NCBI RefSeq assembly: GCF_000520555.1
Contig: NZ_KI914899.1
Coordinates: forward strand, 1 to 64,000
Direction of reading: 5' to 3'
Source: Arthrobacter sp. Br18
GTDB taxonomy: Bacteria > Actinomycetota > Actinomycetes > Actinomycetales > Micrococcaceae
Length of the DNA: 64,000 nt
Every line of letters begins with the position of its first letter. Within the stretch, counting starts at the first letter, position 1. Below are positions 26,033-37,499 of the stretch, in pieces. A program made the translations under genes and the position numbers. The notes under the pieces were generated by a model. The model saw only the letters and a list, made by a program, of their open reading frames with translations. It was not told the DNA's origin and did no database searches.

Positions 26033-26575
26033 CTAGTGCTGTTCTACCGTGATACTGCTGATGACGACATCCTCGAGGGGCTTGTCTCGCATGTCCGTAG
26101 CGATGGCGTTGAGCTTGTCCACCACTTTCCGCGACTCCTCGTCGGTGACGTCTCCGAAGATGGTGTGCTTGCCCTGAAGCCACGTGGTGGGTACCGACGT
26201 GATGAAGAACTGTGATCCGTTGGTGCCGCGTCCACCCTGTGTGCCGGCATTAGCCATGGCGAGCTTGTAGGGCTCACTGAAGTCGAGGTCTGGATTGATC
26301 TCGTCGTCGAACTTGTAGCCCGGCCCTCCGACGCCCTGGCCGAGAGGGTCGCCGCCCTGGATCATGAAGTCCTTGATGATCCGGTGGAAGATCGTCCCGT
26401 TGTACAGCGGCTTGTTGGTCTCTTCATTGGTCTCCGGGTGCGTCCATGTGATCTCGCCGGTGGCGAGACCGGCGAAGTTCTTGACGGTTTTCGGAGCATG
26501 GTTACCGAAGAGGTTGACCAGGATGGTGCCCTGGTTGGTCTGGATCGTGGCCTGAACAGTTGGAATAGCAGTCAT
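26033..26575 (-). CDS. ppiA: Cyclophilin-type peptidyl-prolyl cis-trans isomerase
   Basis: A 180-residue single-domain cyclophilin. Active-site motifs FHRIIKDFMIQGGDP and GRGTNGSQFFIT are intact, and the W of TTWLQGKHTIFG is present. No signal peptide is seen, so it should be cytosolic and catalyse proline isomerisation during folding. The location near gyrA and crgA matches Rv0009 (ppiA) of M. tuberculosis. Confidence 0.95.
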   Translation of the reverse strand: MTAIPTVQATIQTNQGTILVNLFGNHAPKTVKNFAGLATGEITWTHPETNEETNKPLYNGTIFHRIIKDFMIQGGDPLGQGVGGPGYKFDDEINPDLDFSEPYKLAMANAGTQGGRGTNGSQFFITSVPTTWLQGKHTIFGDVTDEESRKVVDKLNAIATDMRDKPLEDVVISSITVEQH

Positions 26576-26727
26576 GGCCCCATTCTTTCACGGGCCGCCG
26601 GTCAAACCGCCGCCGCCGCCGCTTTCTGCGCACAGTGAAAAAATCCGTGAAATACCCGCATCGATAGCACGCCCTGCGCATTGGCCGTAGGCTGGCAGGA
26701 ACGAGCCATACACCCCTGGAGGTACTT

Positions 26728-27648
26728 GTGAAGAAGAACAAAACCATGAGCAAGGCGAGCAAAACATCAAGCCGGGAGTTCGACGAGGGCGTCCTCGCGG
26801 GTATCCTCGCCGCCCGCGGCTGGGCCACCCCGCATGTCGACGCAGCATACGGCTGGGCCAAACCCCACTGGGACAGGGGCATCAGCACGGCGAGCCCGGT
26901 CATCCAGGAAAGTGTGCGCAAAGCTGCCTGCGGCATCTCAGGCGGTATCGCCACCGTCACTCCAAAGATTCAGGACCGTATCGACGCGGTCGGGCCACGC
27001 ATCACCCAGGTGATCGACGACGCGACTCCCCGGATCCAGGGCACGCTGGACAAGGCAGGCCCGGCCCTGGTTTCGGCCAAAGGTAAGGTAGTCGACGGGT
27101 ACATCCCCGCCCTGTCCTACAAACTCGGTGAAGCTGCCGACTCTGCCTCCCGCGCCCTCGCTGGTGCTACGGTCCCGCCCCGCGTCGCCGACGCGGTCAT
27201 CCGGGTCACCGGTGACAAGAAAGCCGTCAAGACGACACAGAAGAAGTGGGCGGCGGCCACGCTGCAGGCGTCGAAGGACCTCAAGAAACGCCAGGAGGAC
27301 CAGAAGAAGGGCAGCTCCTCCAAGGTCTGGCTGATTCTGGGCATCATCGCGGCTGCCGTCACCGCCGTAGCGGCCGCGTGGCGTGCCTCCCAGCCCGTGG
27401 AGGATCCCTGGAAGACCCCGGCTCCCGTGAAGGCGACCCCCGCCCCTGTTTCGGTCGAGAAATTGGACGAGGCCAAGGCAGTGGTGGCGGACATCAAGGC
27501 AGCGGCAGATCACTCGGCGGCAACGACGGGGACCAGCCCCGCGGCCGGGACCGTATCGGCCGAGGCGGCGGAAACCGTCGCGAAAAAGGCGAAGGATGCC
27601 ACGAACGCCGCACAGAACACGACGAAGCCCTCCAACGGCGCAGGCTGA
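26728..27648 (+). CDS. Uncharacterised membrane protein with Pro-x-Ile-Gln repeats
   Basis: A 306-residue protein with a GTG start and a GGAGG site. Residues about 30-110 contain repeated short units marked by S/TPVIQ, TPKIQ, GPRITQ and TPRIQ at roughly 12-15 residue spacing, as in amphipathic helices broken by Pro. One membrane helix (VWLILGIIAAAVTAVAAAW) lies near residue 205, followed by a Pro/Ala/Lys-rich tail. I do not know a function. It stands alone between ppiA and a strong terminator. Confidence 0.75.
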   Translation: MKKNKTMSKASKTSSREFDEGVLAGILAARGWATPHVDAAYGWAKPHWDRGISTASPVIQESVRKAACGISGGIATVTPKIQDRIDAVGPRITQVIDDATPRIQGTLDKAGPALVSAKGKVVDGYIPALSYKLGEAADSASRALAGATVPPRVADAVIRVTGDKKAVKTTQKKWAAATLQASKDLKKRQEDQKKGSSSKVWLILGIIAAAVTAVAAAWRASQPVEDPWKTPAPVKATPAPVSVEKLDEAKAVVADIKAAADHSAATTGTSPAAGTVSAEAAETVAKKAKDATNAAQNTTKPSNGAG

Positions 27649-27665
27649 CGCAAGCCACCGCTGAA

Positions 27666-27709
27666 GCGGGAGGATGGTCCGGTTCCCGGACCATCCTCCC
27701 GCTTTTTCT
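27666..27709 (+). terminator. Strong intrinsic terminator
   Basis: A perfect 17-bp stem (27666-27682 with 27686-27702), loop TTC, is followed by TTTTTCTTT. It lies 18 bases past the stop of the uncharacterised membrane protein. It may also serve the convergent EamA gene, which ends at 27717. Confidence 0.95.
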
Positions 27710-27716
27710 TTGGCTT

Positions 27717-28631
27717 TCAGTTCCCGCCGAGGACAGGTGGCGGTCCTCCGGCGATCTCCAGAGCGGTCTTCCGCGTGCGGCGGCGCCCCTGCCCGCGCAC
27801 CACCACGGCGAGTCCCACCAGGATCAGTCCCAGACCTGCATAGGTGCCGGCCGGCAGCTGTTCGTCGAGGAACACGGCTGCCAGGAGGGCAGCGCCCGGA
27901 ATCTCGAGGAGGATGACCATCGATACCACCAGTGGGCTCATGACCGCGAGCAGGTGATTGAACACCGAGTGGCCCATGATCTGCGCCACGAGGGTCACCG
28001 CGAGGATTCCCAGCCAGGCTTCCGGAGGGAATCCCGTAAGGGGCTGCTGGAGCAGCAGGCACATTCCCAGGAGGATCACTGCACACCCTCCGTAGCAGAG
28101 CGTGGTGTACGTTCCGGTGGACATCGTGCGGCGCGCCGCCGCGCCGGCCATCTGGTAGATGCCTGCCAGAGCACCACCGGCAAGCGCAAGAACGTCCCCG
28201 AGCAGTGCCTCGGATGACAGTGAGAGATCGAAGCCGGTGATGATCACCACCCCGACGAAGGCGACCCCCAGCCCGAGCACGACGGCGGTGGACGGCCTGC
28301 TGCCCCGCAGCGCATTGAAGAGGGCGATCCATGCCACCTGAAGACAGACCAGTGCGGTAGCGGCGGCCACCGAGGTGAGTTTGAGAGCGGTGACGAAGCA
28401 GGCGAAATGCAGCGCGAGTGCTACGGCGGCCACGGACAACCGATAGAAATCCCGCCGTCGGAGGCTGGTGAATTCGGACCGCTTGGACACCGCCGCGGGT
28501 CCACCCATGATGAGTGCACCGAGCGCATTGCGCCAGAAAGCGATGGCCAGGGCCGGAGCCGCGGTGGCCGCCATGATGGGCCCGGATGCCGACACCCCGA
28601 GTACTCCGAGCATCAACAGGAAGATGATCAC
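27717..28631 (-). CDS. EamA/DMT-superfamily transporter
   Basis: A 304-residue, ten-helix drug/metabolite transporter of the EamA type. It shows two five-helix halves, the first beginning IIFLLMLGVLGVSASGP and the second near YTTLCYGGCAVILLG. The C-terminus is short and basic. The GTG start gives a normal first helix and has GACGGAG upstream. Exporter for a metabolite or amino acid is the usual role of the family; the substrate is unknown. Confidence 0.85.
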   Translation of the reverse strand: MIIFLLMLGVLGVSASGPIMAATAAPALAIAFWRNALGALIMGGPAAVSKRSEFTSLRRRDFYRLSVAAVALALHFACFVTALKLTSVAAATALVCLQVAWIALFNALRGSRPSTAVVLGLGVAFVGVVIITGFDLSLSSEALLGDVLALAGGALAGIYQMAGAAARRTMSTGTYTTLCYGGCAVILLGMCLLLQQPLTGFPPEAWLGILAVTLVAQIMGHSVFNHLLAVMSPLVVSMVILLEIPGAALLAAVFLDEQLPAGTYAGLGLILVGLAVVVRGQGRRRTRKTALEIAGGPPPVLGGN

Positions 28632-28706
28632 TCCGTCAACCCTAGAGCACGTCGCGGTTTGCTCCGTCCGCAAAATCCGGCACGAACTGTTCGGCGGATT
28701 AAAGCG

Positions 28707-28736
28707 GAATATCCCCGGCCTGGGCCGGGGATATTC
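28707..28736. terminator. Perfect hairpin downstream of tRNA-Ala
   Basis: GAATATCCCCGGCC (28707-28720) and its exact complement (28723-28736) enclose a two-base TG gap. It sits just after the 3' end of tRNA-Ala on the minus strand and before the EamA gene. The U-run is weak, so it may act as a processing or termination signal. Confidence 0.7.
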
Positions 28737-28742
28737 GTTCGG

Positions 28743-28815
28743 TGGAGGCACGGGGACTCGAACCCCGAACCCCCTGCTTGCAAAGCAGGTGCGCTACCAA
28801 TTGCGCCATGCCCCC
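28743..28815 (-). tRNA. tRNA-Ala (anticodon TGC)
   Basis: On the minus strand, acceptor GGGGGCA pairs with TGCCTCC (one G-T pair), the anticodon stem CCTGC/GCAGG encloses TTTGCAA, and the anticodon is TGC. CCA is not encoded. The adjacency with tRNA-Ile upstream of gyrA is typical for actinobacteria. Confidence 0.95.
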
Positions 28816-28860
28816 GAATTGAACCTCAGCCAGTCTACCTCAACCGGGAGAGCTCCAGAG

Positions 28861-28977
28861 CTATCCGACCTCGTCGGTTGCCTCACTCCATACTGCCTTT
28901 TCATTCTCTGAATCCTGCCACCGCTTGTAGGCGAAAACTCCTGCAGCGGCGACGGCGGCGAACAACAGCTTCTTCAC
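28861..28977 (-). CDS. DLW-39 family microprotein
   Basis: A 38-residue frame lies between tRNA-Ala and tRNA-Ile: GTG start at 28977 with AAGGAG upstream, TAG at 28861-28863. The product starts MKKLLFAAVAAAGVFAYKRW, a single hydrophobic helix with basic flanks, and ends in an acidic amphipathic segment (VWSEATDEVG). This matches the actinobacterial DLW-39 family of about 39 residues found by these tRNA genes; the namesake DLW is replaced by AVW. It is probably a small membrane protein of unknown function. Confidence 0.85.
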   Translation of the reverse strand: MKKLLFAAVAAAGVFAYKRWQDSENEKAVWSEATDEVG

Positions 28978-29013
28978 AGCAATCTCCTTGCAGTACCTGC
29001 GGTGGTGGATCCG

Positions 29014-29087
29014 TGGGCGTACCAGGACTTGAACCTGGGACCTCTTCGTTATCAGCGAAGCGCTCTAACCGCCTGAGCTATACGCCC
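29014..29087 (-). tRNA. tRNA-Ile (anticodon GAT)
   Basis: On the minus strand, acceptor GGGCGTA pairs with TACGCCC, and the anticodon stem CTTCG/CGAAG encloses CTGATAA with anticodon GAT. CCA is not encoded. It lies 88 bases downstream of the DUF3566 gene. Confidence 0.95.
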
Positions 29088-29175
29088 CGATACCTCATCG
29101 GGCCGAGATACGACTTTACAGTAGCAGCTCGGAATTCTTCAAATCGCCTTCCACAGCCCGATGAGGATGTCGGTG

Positions 29176-29706
29176 TCAGTCGTCCGTGAGGGTCACTCCG
29201 ATGCCTCCCACCAGGGCGGACGAGATGTTGTACAGGACCGCCGCTAGCATGGCCAGGGCCGTCAGGAGGACCACGTTCACCACGGCGATGATGGTGGCAA
29301 ACGAGACAACCTGTCCCAGTGAGGCAAACTGCCGGAGGTCGAAGCCTCCGCTCTCGGAGCCGGCGATCTCGCGCAGCAGCTCGTTGACGCCGTCGAAGAT
29401 CCCGGTGAGGTCGAGGACCGTCCAGATCACGATGGCGGCGACCACGGTCACGATTCCGAGTGCTACCGACAGCAGGAAGGACATTTTCAGCACGGACCAC
29501 GGGTCGACCTTGCTGACGAGCAGGCGCGCCTTGCGGGCCTTCGCCTTCGGGGCCGGTTTGACGAGATTCGGCCGGGACGCAGTTTTCGCGCTTCCCGAAC
29601 CCTGCGGTTTCTGTGGAGGTCGGGCGGGCGTGTTAAGCCGTGACCCGTTACCGGACTGCTTCACTGGTCCGCCGGGTGACCGTGGGTTGGTGTTGGCCGA
29701 GCTCAC
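29176..29706 (-). CDS. DUF3566 domain-containing membrane protein
   Basis: A 176-residue protein with a disordered, Pro/Lys/Ser-rich N-terminus of about 60 residues. The DUF3566 domain follows with two membrane helices ([19 protein letters not shown] and [18 protein letters not shown]). It corresponds to Rv0007 in M. tuberculosis, next to gyrA, and the function is not established. Its GTG overlaps the gyrA TGA by four bases, so translation is coupled to gyrA. Confidence 0.9.
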   Translation of the reverse strand: MSSANTNPRSPGGPVKQSGNGSRLNTPARPPQKPQGSGSAKTASRPNLVKPAPKAKARKARLLVSKVDPWSVLKMSFLLSVALGIVTVVAAIVIWTVLDLTGIFDGVNELLREIAGSESGGFDLRQFASLGQVVSFATIIAVVNVVLLTALAMLAAVLYNISSALVGGIGVTLTDD

Positions 29707-32366
29707 TCACTACCTCCGTGTTCTGGCGACCCAGCGTCGGGCTCAGTCGTTTCTACTGTCGACAACGGTACTTCATCGACAGGCCCCTGCGACGAATTCT
29801 CGGATTCCTGGGGAACGGTATCGATCACGTCGACGTCGGCGTCCAGCTCCGAAGGATCATCGATGAGCCCCTCCTCGACCGCGACGCTCCGCTCGCTGTT
29901 TCGCGCAACCGCGATGATGCGGTCGGTTTTGTCCGGTTTCGCGAAGATGACGCCCATGGTGTCCCTGCCCTTGGCCGGCACCCCCGTGACAGCGGACCGG
30001 ACCACTTTTCCGCCGCCCATCACGACGAGTACTTCATCCTCCTCCTGGACGATCAGCGCACCCACGAGGTCACCGCGTTCCTCGGCGAGCTTCGCCACCT
30101 TGATGCCGAGCCCGCCCCTGCCCTGTACCCGGTATTCGCCGACCTTCGTCCGTTTGGCGAACCCACCCTCCGTCACGATGAACACGAACGAGTCGTCGGT
30201 GACGACGTTCGCGGCGAGCAGCTCGTCGTCTTCCCGGAACTTCATGCCGGTCACCCCGGACGTGGCCCGTCCCATGGGCCGCAGGGCGTCGTCGTTCGCG
30301 GTGAAGCGCAGCGACTGCCCCTTGCGGGAGACCAGCATGATGTCATCGGTGTCGGACACCAGCTGGGCCGAGACGAGTTCGTCGTTGTCGCGCAGGTTGA
30401 TGGCGATGACTCCGGCGGACCGGTTGGTGTCGTAGTCCTCGAGCCGCGTCTTCTTGGCCAGTCCGCGCTTCGTGGCGAGGACGAGGTACGGGGACTGCTG
30501 GTAGTCGCGCAGATCCAGCACCTGGGCGATGGTCTCGTCGGGCTGGAAGGCCAGGAGGTTCGCGACATGCTGCCCCTTGGCATCGCGCGCCGCTTCGACC
30601 AGTTCGTATGCCTTCGCGCGGTATACCCGGCCCAGGTTGGTGAAGAACAGCAGCCAGTGGTGGGTGGTGGTCACGAAGAAGTGCTCGACGACGTCGTCTC
30701 CACGCAACTGGGCCCCGCGGATCCCCTTGCCCCCGCGGGCCTGCTGGCGGTAGTTGTCGCTGCGCGTGCGCTTCACGTAGCCGCCGCGCGTGATGGTGAC
30801 CACCATCTCCTCTTCGGGAATGAGGTCCTCCATGCTCATGTCGGAGTCATACCCCAGAAGGATCTCGGTGCGGCGGTCGTCGCCGTGGCGGTCGACGATC
30901 TCCTGGAGTTCCGTCGACACGATCTGGCGCTGCACTTCGCTGGAACCGAGAATCCGCTGGTACTCGGTGATCTCGCGTTCGAGCTTGTCGTGCTCGTCCT
31001 GGATCTTCTGCCGCTCGAGTGCAGCGAGCCGCCTCAGCTGCATATTGAGGATCGCGGCCGCCTGGAGCTCGTCGATGTCGAGCAGCGACATCAGTCCGGT
31101 GCGGGCGTCGTCGACCGTCTGGGATGCACGGATCAGTGCGATCACCTCGTCGAGCGCGTCGAGGGCCTTGAGGTATCCGCGCAGGATGTGGGCTGCTTCC
31201 TCCGCCTTGCGCAGCCGGTACCGGGTGCGCCGCACGATCACCTCGAGCTGGTGGGTGACCCAGTGCCGGATGAAGGCGTCGAGGCTGAGGGTACGAGGTA
31301 CGTCGTCCACGATGGCCAGCATGTTGGCGCTGAAGTTGTCCTGCAACTGCGTGTGCTTGTAGAGGTTGTTCAGCACCACCTTCGCCACGGCGTCGCGCTT
31401 GAGCACGACCACGAGCCGCTGGCCCGTGCGCCCGGAGGTCTCGTCGCGGAGATCGGCGATGCCGCTGATCTTGCCGTCCTTCACGAGATCCGCAATCTTG
31501 ATGGCGAGGTTGTCCGGGTTCGCCTGGTACGGCAGTTCGGTGACCACCAGGCAGGTGCGGTTCTGGATTTCCTCGACGTTCACGACGGCACGCATGGTGA
31601 TCGAGCCGCGGCCGGTGCGGTAGGCGTCCTCGATGCCCTTGTGGCCGAGGATGGTGGCTCCTGTGGGGAAGTCTGGGCCGTTGATGCGCTGGATGAGCGC
31701 CTCGAGGAGTTCCTCCTTGGACGCGCCGGGGTTCTGCAGGTACCACTGCACACCGCTCGCCACTTCGCGCAGGTTGTGCGGCGGGATATTGGTGGCCATG
31801 CCGACGGCGATGCCGGAGGACCCGTTCACCAGCAGGTTGGGGAACCTCGACGGCAGAATCGTGGGTTCCTGGTTCTTGCCGTCGTAGTTGTCCTGGAAGT
31901 CGACGGTCTCCTCGTCGATGTCCCGGACCATCTCCATGGCCAGCGGCGCCATTTTGGTCTCGGTGTACCTCGGGGCGGCAGCGCCGTCGTTGCCGGGCGA
32001 TCCGAAGTTGCCCTGGCCGAGCGCCAGCGGGTAGCGCATGGTCCAGTCCTGGATGAGGCGGACCAGGGCGTCGTAGATCGCCGAGTCGCCGTGGGGGTGG
32101 TACTGGCCCATGACCTCACCGACCACGCGGGCGCACTTGTTGAAGGAGCGGTCCGGCCGGTAGCCGCCGTCGAACATCGCATACAGGACCCGCCGGTGGA
32201 CGGGCTTCAGTCCGTCGCGCACGTCGGGAAGGGCGCGCCCCACGATGACGGCCATGGCGTAGTCAAGGTAGGACCGCTGCATCTCGGTCTGGAGGTCAAC
32301 CTGCTCGACGCGGTCGGTCAGGACCTCACCTTCGAGGGGACCGTCGCCGGGAATGTCATCACTCAT
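29703..32366 (-). CDS. gyrA: DNA gyrase subunit A
   Basis: An 887-residue type IIA topoisomerase subunit. The winged helix region holds the quinolone-resistance segment ([15 protein letters not shown]) and the catalytic Tyr in APRYTETKM. The GyrA box appears as [10 protein letters not shown] in the C-terminal beta-pinwheel. QRDS positions read GDSAIYD, the usual sensitive-type Ser and Asp. It breaks and reseals DNA with GyrB to introduce negative supercoils. The acidic C-terminal tail is long. It lies 143 bases after gyrB. Confidence 0.98.
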   Translation of the reverse strand: MSDDIPGDGPLEGEVLTDRVEQVDLQTEMQRSYLDYAMAVIVGRALPDVRDGLKPVHRRVLYAMFDGGYRPDRSFNKCARVVGEVMGQYHPHGDSAIYDALVRLIQDWTMRYPLALGQGNFGSPGNDGAAAPRYTETKMAPLAMEMVRDIDEETVDFQDNYDGKNQEPTILPSRFPNLLVNGSSGIAVGMATNIPPHNLREVASGVQWYLQNPGASKEELLEALIQRINGPDFPTGATILGHKGIEDAYRTGRGSITMRAVVNVEEIQNRTCLVVTELPYQANPDNLAIKIADLVKDGKISGIADLRDETSGRTGQRLVVVLKRDAVAKVVLNNLYKHTQLQDNFSANMLAIVDDVPRTLSLDAFIRHWVTHQLEVIVRRTRYRLRKAEEAAHILRGYLKALDALDEVIALIRASQTVDDARTGLMSLLDIDELQAAAILNMQLRRLAALERQKIQDEHDKLEREITEYQRILGSSEVQRQIVSTELQEIVDRHGDDRRTEILLGYDSDMSMEDLIPEEEMVVTITRGGYVKRTRSDNYRQQARGGKGIRGAQLRGDDVVEHFFVTTTHHWLLFFTNLGRVYRAKAYELVEAARDAKGQHVANLLAFQPDETIAQVLDLRDYQQSPYLVLATKRGLAKKTRLEDYDTNRSAGVIAINLRDNDELVSAQLVSDTDDIMLVSRKGQSLRFTANDDALRPMGRATSGVTGMKFREDDELLAANVVTDDSFVFIVTEGGFAKRTKVGEYRVQGRGGLGIKVAKLAEERGDLVGALIVQEEDEVLVVMGGGKVVRSAVTGVPAKGRDTMGVIFAKPDKTDRIIAVARNSERSVAVEEGLIDDPSELDADVDVIDTVPQESENSSQGPVDEVPLSTVETTEPDAGSPEHGGSE

Positions 32367-32509
32367 AAGTCAGTTCCGTTCGTCATGTCTGGTGCCCTGC
32401 AGTAGGCGTGGCCGAATCGATGGCTGGTTCCGGCGTTCTGTGTAGGCGCTTTAATATTTGCGAGGAACGAGCAAATTTCGTTGCGCCGGCAGAATGCCGG
32501 AATCAACCA

Positions 32510-34636
<2,127 letters not shown>

Positions 34637-34725
34637 CTACCCCGCGGGGCGCTACAATCGCGCATGGACTGCCCCCTATCAGCCAAGGAAGCCCCTTTTG
34701 AGCCGATAGGAGGGTGCCGCATGAG

Positions 34726-34767
34726 GCGCCATACCTCCATGAAGCTCCGGGGGTCCCTGCATGGCGC
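34726..34767. other. Inverted repeat in the dciA-gyrB gap
   Basis: GCGCCAT (34726-34732) is complemented by ATGGCGC (34761-34767) around a 28-base loop. A second pair, CTATC (34677-34681) and GATAG (34715-34719), lies beside it. In the transcript toward gyrB this would be a 5' leader structure. On the plus strand the repeat falls within a 16-codon ORF (34721-34771) behind AGGAGGG. Confidence 0.45.
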
Positions 34768-34807
34768 GTAGCCGGGTTGCAGGACGGCCGATAAGTTTCA
34801 CGCCGGC

Positions 34808-35395
34808 TCACCCGTAGGTGTCCCGGGGACCGCGCCCCTTGACCGAGCGCCCGCCCTTGCGCCAGTTCGGTGAGGAAGGGCCGATCACTGAAATCCGCGT
34901 CACCACTCCCTTCCCCAATTCCGCCTCGAATCTCCGAAGAACGTCGGGGCTGATCAGGCGCAGCTGCGTCGCCCACGCCGTCGAATCACATCGAACCAGG
35001 ACAGTGCTGCCGTCGAAGCTCTCGGGGCTGCAGTGGGCGGCAATATCCGACCCCACCAGTTCCTCCCACCGCGCCAGGACCGACCCGACCGCCACGGGCG
35101 AGTTCCAGCCCCGCTCCGCCAGCATGCGGTTGAAGACCTTGCCCAACCCTTCCGGATCCCTTCCACCGAAAACGGGCTCGACGGTATACCGGCGGCGCTG
35201 GCCGGCCGGACCCTTGCGCGGTGCCGGTTCCCGATGCGTTCCCCGTGCCTGGGATGCGTTCCGGAGGCGGTTCAGCAACGCCTGGGGAGCATCCTGCTCG
35301 AGGGGTTCACCTTCCGGACCCGGGGGAAAATCCTTGTCCTCCTCATTCCCACCAGGTTCGCCCTGTTCCTGCGGCCCAACCTCAGGCCTGGTCAT
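34808..35395 (-). CDS. DciA-family DUF721 protein (replicative helicase loader)
   Basis: A 195-residue protein. The N-terminus is a hydrophilic Glu/Pro-rich segment, and the DUF721 domain spans about residues 75-180 (VFNRMLAERGWNSPVAVGSV, WEELVGSDIAAH, TQLRLISPDVLRRFE). DciA is the helicase operator proposed for bacteria that lack DnaC or DnaI. The ATG at 35395 overlaps the last bases of recF by 14, and the conserved recF-dciA-gyrB order supports the name. Confidence 0.85.
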   Translation of the reverse strand: MTRPEVGPQEQGEPGGNEEDKDFPPGPEGEPLEQDAPQALLNRLRNASQARGTHREPAPRKGPAGQRRRYTVEPVFGGRDPEGLGKVFNRMLAERGWNSPVAVGSVLARWEELVGSDIAAHCSPESFDGSTVLVRCDSTAWATQLRLISPDVLRRFEAELGKGVVTRISVIGPSSPNWRKGGRSVKGRGPRDTYG

Positions 35396-36572
35396 CGATC
35401 CCTCCGGACACCACCCGCACCTGCCGGCCACCCAGTCCGGAAGGAATGTCCGCTCCCACGGCTGCTGTCACCAGCACCTGCTCGGCATCCGACACGATGG
35501 CTGCCAGCTTGTCCCGCCGCTGGCTGTCCAGTTCCGCAAAAACATCATCGAGGATCAGCACGGGACTTGCGCCGGGAGTGTGGTCGTCCTGCTTCAACAG
35601 GTAGTAGATAGCGAGCCGGAGTGCCAGCGCCATGGACCATGTTTCCCCCTGCGAGGCATATCCCTTCGCGGGAATATGTCCCAGCATCAGGTCGAGCTCA
35701 TCGCGGTGCGGGCCCACGAGCGAGATACCCCGCTCCAGCTCCTTCTTCCGATGAAAGAGGAGCGCCTCCATGAAACGCGAGGTCAGGTCGGCCGCACTTT
35801 CTCCGGTCAGCGGAACTCCGTCGACGGCATCGGCGGATGCCGGTGCTCCATCCTCCTCATCACGGAGGACTGAAATGTTCGACCGATAGACCGCATCGGC
35901 TTCCTTCGACCCGTCGGTGAGTTCCCCGTAGGCACGCTGCAGGTGCGGGTGCACGCGTTCAAGGAGGACCAGCCGCGCGTGCAGCAGCTTCGTTCCCGAC
36001 TCCGCGAGATGTTGGTCCCACACGTCGAGGGTCGATTCGTGTGCAGTGGAAAACCGGCCCGCCGCACGCGCCGACCTCAGGAGGGCGTTGCGTTGCTTGA
36101 GGACCCGCTCGTAATCCGACCGCAGGCCGGCCTGATGGGGAAGGAGGGCAACCAGGGCTTCATCAAGGTAGCGCCGTCTCCCGGCCGGATCACCCTTGAT
36201 GAGTGCGAGGTCCTCCGGAGCGAACAGCACGGTCTTCAGGATCCCGGCCGCATCCCGGGCGCGGACCGGATTCGACCGGTTGATTCTCGCCCGGTTGGCG
36301 GTCTCCGGATTGATCTCCACCTCCACGCTGGTGCGCTGCTCACCACGAACCAGTTTCCCGCGGATCAGGGCACGGTCCGCCCCGAAACTGACAAGCGGTC
36401 TGTCCGACGCCACCCGGTGCGAGGACATGGAGGCGAGGTATCCGATCGCTTCCACGATGTTCGTCTTCCCGATGCCGTTGGGCCCCACGAAGACCGTGGT
36501 GCCGGGATCTATCCCGATATCAAGCTGCTGGTAGCTCCGGTAGCCCGTCAGGGAGAGGTGCTCTACGTACAC
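35382..36572 (-). CDS. recF: DNA repair protein RecF
   Basis: A 396-residue SMC-like ATPase. It has Walker A GPNGIGKTN, the ABC signature region SQGETWSMALALRLA and Walker B PVLILDDVFAELD. Length is close to other actinobacterial RecF proteins. It loads RecA at gaps in single-stranded DNA together with RecO and RecR. The gene lies 10 bases after gnd and overlaps dciA. Confidence 0.96.
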   Translation of the reverse strand: MYVEHLSLTGYRSYQQLDIGIDPGTTVFVGPNGIGKTNIVEAIGYLASMSSHRVASDRPLVSFGADRALIRGKLVRGEQRTSVEVEINPETANRARINRSNPVRARDAAGILKTVLFAPEDLALIKGDPAGRRRYLDEALVALLPHQAGLRSDYERVLKQRNALLRSARAAGRFSTAHESTLDVWDQHLAESGTKLLHARLVLLERVHPHLQRAYGELTDGSKEADAVYRSNISVLRDEEDGAPASADAVDGVPLTGESAADLTSRFMEALLFHRKKELERGISLVGPHRDELDLMLGHIPAKGYASQGETWSMALALRLAIYYLLKQDDHTPGASPVLILDDVFAELDSQRRDKLAAIVSDAEQVLVTAAVGADIPSGLGGRQVRVVSGGIDDQA

Positions 36573-36582
36573 CGTCCGCCAC

Positions 36583-37479
36583 TCACGTGGAGTTCCGACC
36601 GGCAGGACGCACCGCGTGTCCTCCGAACTGGTTGCGCAACGCCGCCACCATCTTCATCGAGGGGGCGTCCTGCTGCCGTGAGGCGAAGCGGGCGAAGACC
36701 GCGGCGGTGATCGCCGGCGCGGGAACAGCATTGGCGATCGCTTCGTCCACGGTCCACCGTCCCTCCCCTGAATCCTCCACATACCCTGCCACCTTCGACA
36801 GACCGGGATCCTCGTTCAGTGCCTTGACCATCAGATCGAGCAGCCAGGATCTGACCACTGTGCCTTTCTGCCACGCAGCGAAGGTTCCCGGAACATCCTT
36901 GACGATGTCCTTGGCCTCGAGCAGCTCATATCCCTCGGCGTAGGCCTGCATCAGTCCGTACTCGATCCCGTTGTGGATCATTTTCGCGTAGTGGCCGGCA
37001 CCGGTGTCGCCGACGTGGACAAAGCTTTCCTCTCTCGCACCCTCCGGACGGAGTGCGTCGAAAAGCGGCATCGCACGAGCCACCTGATCATCGCTTCCAC
37101 CGGCCATCAACCCGTAGCCGTTGTCGAGGCCCCATACCCCTCCCGACACACCACAGTCCAGGAAGAAGATACCGGCCTCCGCCAACTGGGCCGCGTGAAC
37201 CTGGTCATCGGTGAACTTCGAGTTCCCGCCGTCGATCACGAGATCCCCCGCATCGAGTACCCCCCTCAGATCCTGCACCACCGAGTCGGTGACGGCACCT
37301 GCCGGAACCATGATCCAGAGGATCCTCGGGACGGGAAGTTCCGCGACCAGTTCCGCCAGTGACCCGACATCGCTTCGATCGGGGTGATGGTCGAACCCGG
37401 TGACGGTGATGCCTCCCAGGCGCAGCCTTTCCCTCATGTTGAAACCCATTTTTCCGAGTCCGATGAGGCCTATGTGCAT
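36583..37479 (-). CDS. gnd: 6-phosphogluconate dehydrogenase, decarboxylating, short type
   Basis: A 298-residue enzyme that converts 6-phosphogluconate to ribulose 5-phosphate and CO2. It has GLIGLGKMGFNM (Rossmann motif), DGGNSKFTDD, CGVSGGVWG and KMIHNGIEYGLMQ, where Lys is the catalytic base. It is the short NAD-type form of about 300 residues (YqeC/GntZ-like), not the 470-residue form. The ATG at 37479 was preferred to a GTG nine bases upstream because it gives the canonical N-terminus. Placement of gnd between dnaN and recF is conserved in actinobacteria. Confidence 0.95.
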   Translation of the reverse strand: MHIGLIGLGKMGFNMRERLRLGGITVTGFDHHPDRSDVGSLAELVAELPVPRILWIMVPAGAVTDSVVQDLRGVLDAGDLVIDGGNSKFTDDQVHAAQLAEAGIFFLDCGVSGGVWGLDNGYGLMAGGSDDQVARAMPLFDALRPEGAREESFVHVGDTGAGHYAKMIHNGIEYGLMQAYAEGYELLEAKDIVKDVPGTFAAWQKGTVVRSWLLDLMVKALNEDPGLSKVAGYVEDSGEGRWTVDEAIANAVPAPAITAAVFARFASRQQDAPSMKMVAALRNQFGGHAVRPAGRNST

Positions 37480-37499
37480 GGGAATCACTCTTTCCGTGG

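Noticed and set aside
27246-28217. 323-codon plus-strand frame across the terminator and the EamA gene
   Set aside because: It crosses a perfect intrinsic terminator and overlaps two genes with clear membrane helices in other frames.
29640-32405. Long open frame (921 codons) antisense to gyrA
   Set aside because: gyrA is unmistakable on the minus strand; the opposite frame has His/Asp/Val/Gly-rich composition typical of shadow frames.
32367-32509. Small inverted repeats between gyrB and gyrA
   Set aside because: CCGGCA/TGCCGG and TTTGC/GCAAA pairs exist, but stems are five to six bases without a U-tract, and gyrA follows closely.
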